Below are positions 28,084 through 35,907 of a stretch of 37,862 nucleotides of DNA, piece after piece. This stretch comes from Bacteroidota bacterium. GTDB lineage: Bacteria; Bacteroidota; Ignavibacteria; Ignavibacteriales; Ignavibacteriaceae. The position numbers and the translations under genes were made by a program. Every line of letters begins with the position of its first letter. Position 1 is the first letter of the stretch. The stretch is taken from positions 1 to 37,862 of the forward strand of contig JAJYCM010000002.1 in the NCBI GenBank assembly GCA_021778375.1, written 5' to 3'. A model generated the notes under the pieces. It was not told where the DNA came from. It saw nothing but the letters and a program-made list of their open reading frames with translations, and did not search any database.

Positions 28084-29598
28084 ATGAATAAAATTAAATT
28101 AGTTCTCGTATGTTTTCTAATAATATATTTTTCTTCCGTATTTGCGCAAAGTAAGGTAAAAAGAAAACCAAATGTAATATTCATTCTTGCCGATGATTTA
28201 GGCTGGCGGGATGTTACGTATATGGGGAGTAAGTATTATCAGACGTCTAATATAGACGCACTGGCAAAAGAAGGGGTGGTATTAACAAATGCTTATGCCG
28301 CTGCGCCTTTATGTTCTGCTTCCAGAGCTTCAATAATGACCGGCTTATATCCGGCAAAAACCGGAATTCTTGATGCAGGATGTCATGTTAAAGATGTAAG
28401 ATTATATGCCAGCGTAAGAGAATCTGAATCACCCAAAGCTAAAGTTCTTCCTGTAGTATCAGCTACTAGATTAAAATTAGATTATTACACTTTGGGCAAA
28501 GCTTTTAGAGATGCAGGATATTTTACTGCCCATATAGGGAAATGGCATCTTGGGTGGCCTCCATATGATGCGCTTCATCAGGGCTTTGAAATAGATATAC
28601 CTCACACCGGAGAGTCAGGTCCAACACCGAATGGATGGTTTTATCCTTTCCCAGTATGGCCGGGACATGGAAAGCCAGGTGATAATCTAGAAGATGATAT
28701 GGCAGAACAAGCAGTTAAATTTATTAAAAGCCATAAAGATAAACCGTTCTTATTAGATTATTGGGCTTTTTCAGTACATGCTCCATGGAATGCAAAACAA
28801 AGCCTTATTGATAAATATGCAAAATTGGCTGATCCAAATGATCCCCAGCATAATCCCGTTTATGCCGCAATGATAGAAACACTGGACGATGCTGTCGGAA
28901 GAATAATGAAAACTCTAAAAGAAGAAGGACTGGCTGACAACACTATAATAATCTTTACCTCCGATAACGGCGGGGTAACTTGGGGTGAGAAAACCTACAT
29001 ACCAGACCCATACAAAGGAATACCTATAACCAGCAACGCCCCTCTAAGAGGAGGCAAGGCTACAACCTACAACGGTGGAGTACGCGTGCCTTTTATTGCC
29101 GTCTGGCCGGGACATATAAAACCGGGAAGCGTTAATGATTCAAGTATTATAGATGGTGTAGATATATATCCAACATTAATGAATATGTGCGGCATACAGC
29201 CCAAACAAGGAATTGATTATGACGGTGTCAATGTCTTACCGGCTTTAGAAAATAAACCATTCAAACATGGTCCTATCTTTATACATTTCCCTCTTTATAT
29301 AAAGTTAACTCATCAAATTCCTGCTACGGCAGTTATAGACGGAAATTGGAAATTAATACGATATTACTATGATAGTAATGACCACGCGGACAAATTTGCA
29401 TTGTATAATCTAAAGGATGATATCGGGGAAAAAACTAATCTTGCGTCGAAAATGCCCGATAAGGTAAAGCAGCTAAATAAACTAATTACCGGATTCCTAA
29501 ATAATTCGGGTGCTGTCTTACCGAGACCAAATCCTAAATATAATTCCTCCTTTAATGTCCGGTTAAAAAATAATGAGATCAATGAAAATAAACATTGA
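28084..29598 (+). CDS. Arylsulfatase-type type I sulfatase, Sec-exported
   Basis: The ORF track starts at ATG 28069. I prefer ATG 28084, because AAAGGA lies shortly upstream and the protein then begins directly with a Sec signal (MNKIKLVLVCFLIIYFSSVFAQ). About 504 residues. Core blocks are KPNVIFILADDLGWRD with paired metal-binding Asp, the formylglycine motif LCSASRASIMTG (Cys at residue 77 of the shorter form), IGKWHLGWPP, FLLDYWAFSVHAPW and IFTSDNGGVTWGE. Motif CxAxR rather than CxPxR is a known functional variant. It is the only sulfatase here with a plain Sec signal; the other four have Tat-like ones. It lies immediately upstream of the maturase gene (46 bases), suggesting cotranscription. 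Confidence 0.92.
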   Translation: MNKIKLVLVCFLIIYFSSVFAQSKVKRKPNVIFILADDLGWRDVTYMGSKYYQTSNIDALAKEGVVLTNAYAAAPLCSASRASIMTGLYPAKTGILDAGCHVKDVRLYASVRESESPKAKVLPVVSATRLKLDYYTLGKAFRDAGYFTAHIGKWHLGWPPYDALHQGFEIDIPHTGESGPTPNGWFYPFPVWPGHGKPGDNLEDDMAEQAVKFIKSHKDKPFLLDYWAFSVHAPWNAKQSLIDKYAKLADPNDPQHNPVYAAMIETLDDAVGRIMKTLKEEGLADNTIIIFTSDNGGVTWGEKTYIPDPYKGIPITSNAPLRGGKATTYNGGVRVPFIAVWPGHIKPGSVNDSSIIDGVDIYPTLMNMCGIQPKQGIDYDGVNVLPALENKPFKHGPIFIHFPLYIKLTHQIPATAVIDGNWKLIRYYYDSNDHADKFALYNLKDDIGEKTNLASKMPDKVKQLNKLITGFLNNSGAVLPRPNPKYNSSFNVRLKNNEINENKH

Positions 29599-29644
29599 TA
29601 AATTTTAATAAAAATATTAAATTTTCAGAAAAAGGCAGAAGAAA

Positions 29645-30970
29645 ATGATTTCGGAAAATGAAGAATTAAATTCTGTTCCAGCCTTTAATATAATGGCAAA
29701 ACCGATTGGGCCAATATGTAACCTGGATTGCAAATATTGTTTCTATCTGGAAAAAGAAAATCTTTATCCGAATGCGGATAATTTTAAGATGCCTTATAAT
29801 ATACTCGAATCTTTTATCCGGCAAAAAATCCGAGCTCATAAAGTACCGAATGTGCATTTTGCATGGCAGGGTGGCGAACCGACATTATTAGGTGTAGAAT
29901 ATTTTAAGAAAGTAGTAGAATTTCAAAAAGAATATGCGAACGGAAAAACTATTACAAATGCATTTCAAACAAATGGAATTTTGCTTGATGATAAATGGTG
30001 TGAGTTTTTTAAAGAAAATAATTTTTTAATAGGCTTGTCGATTGACGGACCGGAGGAGTTACATGACCGGTATAGGGTAAATAAGGGAAATAATCCAACT
30101 TTCAATCAAGTAATAAAAGGGATCGGATATCTTAAAAAACATAAAGTTGAATTTAATACACTTACAGTAGTTAATCGTGATAATTCCTATCAGCCCCTAA
30201 CGGTTTATAATTTTCTTAAAGAAATCGGTAGCGGCTTTATGCAATTCATTCCGATAGTCGAGAGGGTAGCTGACATTCCAAAGAACGGACTTAAATTAAT
30301 TTCACCAGATTATAACGATACTGCAAAAGTTACCGATTGGTCGGTGGAACCCTTACAGTATGGAAATTTTTTATGTTCGATTTTTGATGAATGGGTAAGG
30401 AAAGATGTGGGTAAAATCTTTGTACAATTATTTGATGTCTCTTTAGAATTATGGTACGGCATGCAAGCCTCACTTTGCATATTCAGAAAGACCTGCGGTG
30501 ATGCAATGATAATTGAACATAATGGCGACGTTTATTCTTGTGATCATTTTGTATATCCGGAGAATAAACTCGGTAATATTATGGATAATCCACTTGCAGC
30601 GCTGGTTAATTCAGGTCAACAAAGAAAATTCGGGGCAGACAAGCTTATGTCGCTACCTAATTATTGCAAAAACTGCGAAGTAAGATTTGCATGCAACGGT
30701 GAATGTCCGAAGCACCGCTTTCTTAAAACTCCAGACGGCGAAGAGGGGTTAAACTACTTATGCGCCGGATATAAAAAATATTTTAACCATATCAATGTAT
30801 ACATGAATTATATGGTAAACGAATTAAAGAATAGGAGACCGCCGGTAAACATAATGAGTTGGGTTAGGGAGAAAGATAAGGGATTCCCGAGTCTAAAACC
30901 GGAACGAAACGAACCATGTCCTTGCGGTAGTGGTTTGAAATATAAAAAATGCTGCGAACCTAAGGCATAA
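29645..30970 (+). CDS. Anaerobic sulfatase-maturating enzyme (radical SAM, SPASM, SEC-C tail)
   Basis: 441 residues with no signal peptide, so cytoplasmic. AKPIGPICNLDCKYCFYLEK holds the radical-SAM CxxxCxxC (Cys25, 29, 32). HFAWQGGEPTLLG is the SAM-binding GGEP block, and LSIDGPEELHDRYR follows. The C-terminal half has the SPASM Cys clusters (CGDAMIIEHNGDVYSCDHFVYP; NYCKNCEVRFACNGECPKHR) that bind two auxiliary [4Fe-4S] clusters. It oxidises the active-site Cys (or Ser) of sulfatases to C-alpha-formylglycine without oxygen. The last 25 residues carry a SEC-C zinc motif (RNEPCPCGSGLKYKKCC), known from some family members and from SecA, where it may help meet nascent clients. It is the only maturase in the window, serving five sulfatases. 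Its presence is the best indication of an anaerobic host. Confidence 0.95.
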   Translation: MISENEELNSVPAFNIMAKPIGPICNLDCKYCFYLEKENLYPNADNFKMPYNILESFIRQKIRAHKVPNVHFAWQGGEPTLLGVEYFKKVVEFQKEYANGKTITNAFQTNGILLDDKWCEFFKENNFLIGLSIDGPEELHDRYRVNKGNNPTFNQVIKGIGYLKKHKVEFNTLTVVNRDNSYQPLTVYNFLKEIGSGFMQFIPIVERVADIPKNGLKLISPDYNDTAKVTDWSVEPLQYGNFLCSIFDEWVRKDVGKIFVQLFDVSLELWYGMQASLCIFRKTCGDAMIIEHNGDVYSCDHFVYPENKLGNIMDNPLAALVNSGQQRKFGADKLMSLPNYCKNCEVRFACNGECPKHRFLKTPDGEEGLNYLCAGYKKYFNHINVYMNYMVNELKNRRPPVNIMSWVREKDKGFPSLKPERNEPCPCGSGLKYKKCCEPKA

Positions 30971-30998
30971 CAAACAAATCTTTAAAAAGCTAAAAAGA

Positions 30999-31048
30999 AT
31001 TTTATGCTAATTGAATCAAAAAATATTGGAAAATTATTAGCATAAAAA
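30999..31048. terminator. 13-bp perfect inverted repeat after the maturase gene
   Basis: ATTTTATGCTAAT (30999-31011) and its exact reverse complement ATTAGCATAAAAT (31036-31048) flank a 24-base AT-rich spacer, 29 bases after the maturase stop. It may form a weak terminator hairpin or serve as a protein-binding operator. No T-tract follows on the + strand, so a classical terminator is doubtful. The surrounding 274-base gap has no gene. Confidence 0.45.
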
Positions 31049-31244
31049 TAAATAATGCCATTATAATCAGATATACAAGTTTTGTTTATCCGAAATTCAG
31101 ATAAAAAGCAAGATGAGATCAAGTATAATCAAAAACAAATGTAAATTTAATTCAATGCGTAAATTCAATAATAATTTTGAATAAATTATTTCTTGATAAT
31201 GTTTAGAAGAGAATCTGTTTAATTTATATAATCGGAGTAATATT

Positions 31245-32834
31245 ATGAGTAAAAAAGAAATAAATTCAATTTCCCGAAGGCAGTTTGTCAAACTGACTGG
31301 CGCCGCTGCTTTGTCATCAATGGTGCCTATACCGGTATTAAAATCGGGTAATATTCTCGGGAAACAACTAGGGAAAAAGAAAAAACCAAACCTATTATTT
31401 ATTTTTTCGGATCAGCAAGCAAGAGATATGGTAGGATGCTATGGAAACCGAGATATTCTTACTCCGAACCTTGATAATTTTGCTTCGGAAGGAGTAAAAT
31501 TTCAAGAGTGTATTTCATCTTCACCAGTCTGTACCCCATACAGGGGTATGTTGATGAGTGGACAGCATAGTCTTTATAACGGGGCAATATACAATGATAT
31601 ACCGTTATTGGCAGACAACGGAAAATATTTCGGACATGTATTAAGGGATGCCGGTTATAAGATGGGATACATTGGCAAATGGCATATACTTGGAGGGGAT
31701 CGTAACAGACCTGTGCCTCCTGGAAAGATGCGCTATGGTTTCGATGGAGTATTTCTCTCAGATAATTGCCATGTAGATTTCAGACCATTCAAATGCTATT
31801 ATTGGAATGATGAAGGTAAAAAGGTGTACTTCGATGAATGGGAAGTATACGGTCAGACAAATCAGGCTCTTGATTTTTTGGATAACTGTTCACCTGAATC
31901 GGATGAGCCTTTTGCATTGTTTGTATCCTGGCATCCACCACATGACTGGGGAATTCATGAAGATTCTCTTGTATTTCAATATGATACCATACCAGAACTA
32001 ATGAATCTATATAATCCTGAAAAAATACGACTTCGCCCGAACGTGGAAGATAGTCCCGCTGTTCGCAGAGCATATCAAGGATACTACGGTATGATCAGTG
32101 GTGTTGATACAGCATTTGGTTGGCTAATGGAAAAACTTCGTAAAAAAGGTTTGGAAGAAAACACATTAGTGGTCTTTACTTCTGATCACGGTGCTAACCT
32201 ACATTCATATAACTATACTATAGCAAAAGATCATCCGGAGGATACCGCATCTAGGATTCCGTTCTTGATGCGCCTTCCCAATCGTATTCCTAAAAATAGA
32301 TCAAGTAATTTATTAATTAATCCGATGGATGTTATGCCTACGGTGCTTGGTTTATTAGGATTGGATGTCCCAAGTACGGTACAAGGGCAAGATTACTCCT
32401 CGGCAATAATAAAAGGTAAAGACGACGTTGCCGAATCGGTACCTTTGTTTTTCATTAATCCTGCATGGAGGGGTGTTTATACTCCAAGGTATACCTATGC
32501 TAGAGGTATAGTAAAACAATTTGCTCATGGAAAAGACGGAAAATTAATTCTAAAAGACTTTCCTGTAAAAGTACTTTACGACCGTAAAAAGGATCCTTAC
32601 CAAATGAAGAATCTTTATGATGAGAAAGGCTCTGTTTCCTTGCAGAAGGAGATGGAAAGATTAACAAAGAAGTGGTTGGATCGATTTGACGATCCCGGTG
32701 CTGAACTTTCCATCGAGGAGTTAAATCGCCTATATAGTTATGAGGACGGACATTTTCCCGAGGACACGCAGGAACCCGGATTTAGGGGTAGACCGATCGA
32801 TGTCATTAAAAAATATTATAAACCTGCGCACTAA
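31245..32834 (+). CDS. Type I sulfatase with CTPYR motif, Tat-like signal (tandem copy 1)
   Basis: 529 residues. Twin-arginine-type signal SRRQFVKLTGAAALSS (10-25). Core: KKPNLLFIFSDQQARDMVGCYGNRD (46-70), the formylglycine motif SSPVCTPYRGMLMSGQHS (Cys96), IGKWHILGGDR, FALFVSWHPPHDWG, VVFTSDHGANLHSY. The fourth position of the C-x-P-S-R motif is Tyr instead of Ser; the downstream paralogue also has Tyr, so this is a family feature rather than an error. The tail ends in PEDTQEPGFRGRPIDVIKKYYKPAH. It is a close paralogue of the 33371 gene, to which it is clearly similar throughout, and of the 32897 remnant between them. CGGAG before the ATG supports the start. Confidence 0.92.
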   Translation: MSKKEINSISRRQFVKLTGAAALSSMVPIPVLKSGNILGKQLGKKKKPNLLFIFSDQQARDMVGCYGNRDILTPNLDNFASEGVKFQECISSSPVCTPYRGMLMSGQHSLYNGAIYNDIPLLADNGKYFGHVLRDAGYKMGYIGKWHILGGDRNRPVPPGKMRYGFDGVFLSDNCHVDFRPFKCYYWNDEGKKVYFDEWEVYGQTNQALDFLDNCSPESDEPFALFVSWHPPHDWGIHEDSLVFQYDTIPELMNLYNPEKIRLRPNVEDSPAVRRAYQGYYGMISGVDTAFGWLMEKLRKKGLEENTLVVFTSDHGANLHSYNYTIAKDHPEDTASRIPFLMRLPNRIPKNRSSNLLINPMDVMPTVLGLLGLDVPSTVQGQDYSSAIIKGKDDVAESVPLFFINPAWRGVYTPRYTYARGIVKQFAHGKDGKLILKDFPVKVLYDRKKDPYQMKNLYDEKGSVSLQKEMERLTKKWLDRFDDPGAELSIEELNRLYSYEDGHFPEDTQEPGFRGRPIDVIKKYYKPAH

Positions 32835-32896
32835 AAAACGTATGTGTCCGGTGTTGCTTATGTTTTGGTAAAAATAGAAAAAATTTAATAAACTTT

Positions 32897-33268
32897 CATG
32901 GGGCATATTCGAAGTTATTAACTAAATTAAGAAAATGGATTGGTTTCAAGAATTTTCCATTAAGAACCCTGTACGATAGGGAAGACGATCCATACCATCG
33001 TAAAAATCTTTACAGAGAAAGAAGCGCCTCCTCGCTTCAGCATGAGATGGAAACTTTGACTCAGAAGTGGCTCGACCACTTCGGGGATCCCGGGATCGCG
33101 TTATCCACTGAAGAGTTGAATCGGCTATATCTCTGGCCCAACGGACATGCATTTCCGATTGACAATCTCGGCACATATAAGGGATACCTACCTAGGGATA
33201 CTCAGGAACCCGGTTTCAGAGGCAGACCTATAGATGTAATTAAAAAATACTATAAACTAGCGCACTAA
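32897..33268 (+). pseudogene. C-terminal remnant of a third tandem sulfatase
   Basis: Between the two paralogous sulfatases, frame 2 is open from before 32897 and reads a sulfatase tail: FPLRTLYDREDDPYHRKNLY, then LTQKWLDHFGDPGIALSTEE, ending RDTQEPGFRGRPIDVIKKYY and KLAH at the stop. It aligns with the ends of both neighbours, but the catalytic first 400 residues are absent and no start fits. It also has about 15 extra residues (AFPIDNLGTYKGYLP) that neither neighbour has, so it derives from a distinct third paralogue rather than a partial copy of one neighbour. The ORF track's start at 33047 is an internal Met. No product is expected. Confidence 0.85.
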
Positions 33269-33370
33269 AAGAAGCATATGCCGCAGATAGTTTCTATAAC
33301 AAAGAGTAAAAAAACTATATTAATTATCCGAAGGTACATTCGAGTTTAATGAATAATTAAGGCTTTTAAC

Positions 33371-34999
33371 ATGAAAAATAAAAAGAACAATTCATTATCA
33401 AGAAGAAATTTTATCAAGTTGAGCGGTGCAGCGGCATTATCATCGGTTGTCCCAAAAATGGGGAATACTGCAAAAAATGTAATATCGGGGCACCTTGGAA
33501 GTAAACCAGGGGAAGTTTATACCGGACAACAAGGAAAGAAGAAAAAACCGAACCTGTTATTTATCTTTTCAGATCAGCAGTCGAGAGACATGGTAGGATG
33601 TTACGGAAATAGAGATTTACTAACACCAAATCTGGACAATTTTGCTTCCGAAGGAGTAAAATTTGAAGAGTGCATCTCATCTTCACCAGTTTGTACAGCA
33701 TATAGGGGGATGTTGATGAGTGGCCAGCATAGCCTTTATAACGGTGCACTTTTTAATGATATGCCATTGTTGGCGAACAATGGAAAATATATTGGGAATG
33801 TATTAAGAGATGCCGGATATAAGATGGGATATATCGGCAAATGGCATTTACTCGGCGGTGATCGTAACAGACTAATACCACCAGGAAAGATGCGCTATGG
33901 ATTTGACGGCACTTTCCTTTCGAATAATTGCCAAGTGGATTTTAGACCTTATAAGTGTTTTTATTGGAATGATAAAGGAGAAAAAGTGTTTTTTGATGAA
34001 TGGGAGGTTTACGGTCAAACTAATCAAGCTCTTGATTTTTTGGATAACTGTTCACCTGAATCCAACGAGCCTTTCGCGCTTTTTGTATCCTGGCATCCGC
34101 CGCATGATTGGGGAATACATATGGACTCATTAATATTTCAATACGATACAATCCCAGAATTAATGAATCTATACGATCCGGATAAGATACGGCTACGTCC
34201 GAATGTGCAGGATTCTCCGGCGGTACGCAGGGCTTATCAAGGATATTATGGCATGATCAGCGGGGTTGATACAGCTTTTGGTTGGCTAATGGAAAAACTT
34301 CGTAAAAAAGGTTTGGAAGAAAATACACTGGTAGTTTTTACTTCGGATCACGGTGATAATTTGCATTCTCATGATTTAGTTATTTGTAAAAGAACACCGT
34401 ATGACACGTCAATAAGAACACCTTTAATTATGAGGTTTCCGAATCATCTTCCGAAGAATAAATCCTCAGAATTGATTATTAATTCTATGGATATAATGCC
34501 GACTATATTGGGTTTATTAGGTCCTGATATACCCGTTTCGGTTCAAGGTCAGGATCTTTCATCGGCAATATTAAATGGCAAAGAAGATGTCGTGGAATCA
34601 GCGCCTTTATTTTTCTTTTATCCAGCTTGGCGAGGTGTTTATACACCTGAATATACGTATGCTGTCGGTAAATTCTCTCAATACATCATCTCAAAAAACG
34701 GAAAACTAGGGATGAAGGATGATTATCACTTAAATGTACTGTTCGACCGGCGTAAAGATCCTTACCAAATAAATAATCTTTATGATGAGAAAGGCTCTGC
34801 CTCATTGCTGAAGGAGATGGAAAGATTAACGAAGAAATGGTTAGAGCATTTTGACGATCCGGGCACGGAATTATCCGAAGCTGAGTTAAACCGCCTTTAT
34901 AGTTATCCCGATGGACATTTTCCGGAAGACACTCGGGAACCCGGTTTCAGGGGCAGACCCATAGATGTTATAAAAAAATATTATGATAAACTCAATTAG
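33371..34999 (+). CDS. Type I sulfatase with CTAYR motif, Tat-like signal (tandem copy 2)
   Basis: 542 residues. Tat-like signal SRRNFIKLSGAAALSSVVP (10-28), then a linker about 12 residues longer than in the first copy. Core KKPNLLFIFSDQQSRDMVGCYGNRD. The formylglycine motif is SSPVCTAYRGMLMSGQHS (Cys108), differing from copy 1 only by Ala for Pro. IGKWHLLGGDR, FALFVSWHPPHDWG and VVFTSDHGDNLHSHD follow. Copy 1 and copy 2 are nearly identical over long blocks (RRAYQGYYGMISGVDTAFGW) but differ in the substrate-side region after the metal site (LVICKRTPYDTSIRTPL against YTIAKDHPEDTASRIPF). They may have diverged towards different sulfate positions. The pair arose by tandem duplication. Confidence 0.92.
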   Translation: MKNKKNNSLSRRNFIKLSGAAALSSVVPKMGNTAKNVISGHLGSKPGEVYTGQQGKKKKPNLLFIFSDQQSRDMVGCYGNRDLLTPNLDNFASEGVKFEECISSSPVCTAYRGMLMSGQHSLYNGALFNDMPLLANNGKYIGNVLRDAGYKMGYIGKWHLLGGDRNRLIPPGKMRYGFDGTFLSNNCQVDFRPYKCFYWNDKGEKVFFDEWEVYGQTNQALDFLDNCSPESNEPFALFVSWHPPHDWGIHMDSLIFQYDTIPELMNLYDPDKIRLRPNVQDSPAVRRAYQGYYGMISGVDTAFGWLMEKLRKKGLEENTLVVFTSDHGDNLHSHDLVICKRTPYDTSIRTPLIMRFPNHLPKNKSSELIINSMDIMPTILGLLGPDIPVSVQGQDLSSAILNGKEDVVESAPLFFFYPAWRGVYTPEYTYAVGKFSQYIISKNGKLGMKDDYHLNVLFDRRKDPYQINNLYDEKGSASLLKEMERLTKKWLEHFDDPGTELSEAELNRLYSYPDGHFPEDTREPGFRGRPIDVIKKYYDKLN

Positions 35000-35056
35000 A
35001 GAATAACAATTAATTATACTTGGTTATTTTATACAATTAGCTAACGGAGAACAATT

Positions 35057-35875
35057 ATGATAATGTATGATATTCACGACAAGACAAGTTTAATATCAAA
35101 TTTGTTTTTGTCTATAATAATACCCGAACAACTGTTTGAGCCCGAAAACAATTGGGAACACAAATATTTCGGAATAGATACATACTCTGCAATTTCAAAC
35201 CCAAAGATTATAAGAAAAAGAATAGAGCTTACAATAGAAAGGAAAAATCAGACTAACGGATTTAGCAATCTAACAATTAAAACGGAGCGTTACTGTAAAA
35301 GTAACTTCTTTTTTTATGCCGATGCTGAGTTGAAATGCAAGAACGACGAAATATCCACACCATTGCTATGGACTTATGAATCAAAGGTAGCAAAAAGAAG
35401 AAGTGATACACCGTATCTTAAAAGCGGAATGAAAAAAAATATTAAGGTTGCCGAAAGAAAATTAATTGTTGAAACGGGCGAAGTTTCCTCAAAAATGGAG
35501 CTCTCAGACAACTATACATGTAAATGGTGTCTTTTGGATGCGATTCAGAGAATGCCTAAAGTACCGGATAAGTCTTTAGAGTTTAAAATGATTGATGAAT
35601 ATGATTCGATCATAGGGGATCAAACTTTACGATTCAGAGAGGCAGCCAAAACCGAAACCGGAAACGGAATGAAAGATATCTATTGTTTCGAACTGTTAGG
35701 CCCCGGAACTATACCAGCTACTTATTGGATTGATTCTTCAGGAAGACTTCTATTCTATCTTTCTGGTATGGAGCTTTTAGTGCTAACAGAGGAAAACGGT
35801 AAAACAGTAATTCCGATTTCTATTTTTTCCGATTGGCAAAAAAAAAGCACTTTTGATTTGACCTTACCAGGGTAA
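35057..35875 (+). CDS. Unrecognised 272-residue protein in the sulfatase block
   Basis: No family recognised. The protein has no signal peptide and no membrane helix, unlike nearly all its neighbours, although a mildly hydrophobic stretch (SLISNLFLSIIIPEQLF, about 11-27) is near the N-terminus. It is beta-strand rich. Features are charged strands (RKRIELTIERKNQ; KVAERKLIVETGEVSSKMEL), a CKWCLLDAIQRMP segment around 152-164, and a closing sandwich (GPGTIPATYWIDSSGRLLFYLSGMELLVLTEE) that resembles the end of LolA/DUF3108-like barrels ('Y.ID..GRLL'). That resemblance is weak. CGGAG eight to nine bases before ATG 35057 supports the start. It is 57 bases after one sulfatase and 32 before the next, so it is probably cotranscribed with them. 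It might be a cytoplasmic partner or metabolic enzyme of the pathway; this is speculation. Confidence 0.75.
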   Translation: MIMYDIHDKTSLISNLFLSIIIPEQLFEPENNWEHKYFGIDTYSAISNPKIIRKRIELTIERKNQTNGFSNLTIKTERYCKSNFFFYADAELKCKNDEISTPLLWTYESKVAKRRSDTPYLKSGMKKNIKVAERKLIVETGEVSSKMELSDNYTCKWCLLDAIQRMPKVPDKSLEFKMIDEYDSIIGDQTLRFREAAKTETGNGMKDIYCFELLGPGTIPATYWIDSSGRLLFYLSGMELLVLTEENGKTVIPISIFSDWQKKSTFDLTLPG

Positions 35876-35907
35876 TTATTTCCATTATTAATTAAAGGAC
35901 TAAAATA

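Noticed and set aside
31227-31232. TATAAT as a promoter -10 for the sulfatase at 31245
   Set aside because: It is only 12 bases before the ATG and overlaps the ribosome-site region, too close to act as the gene's promoter.
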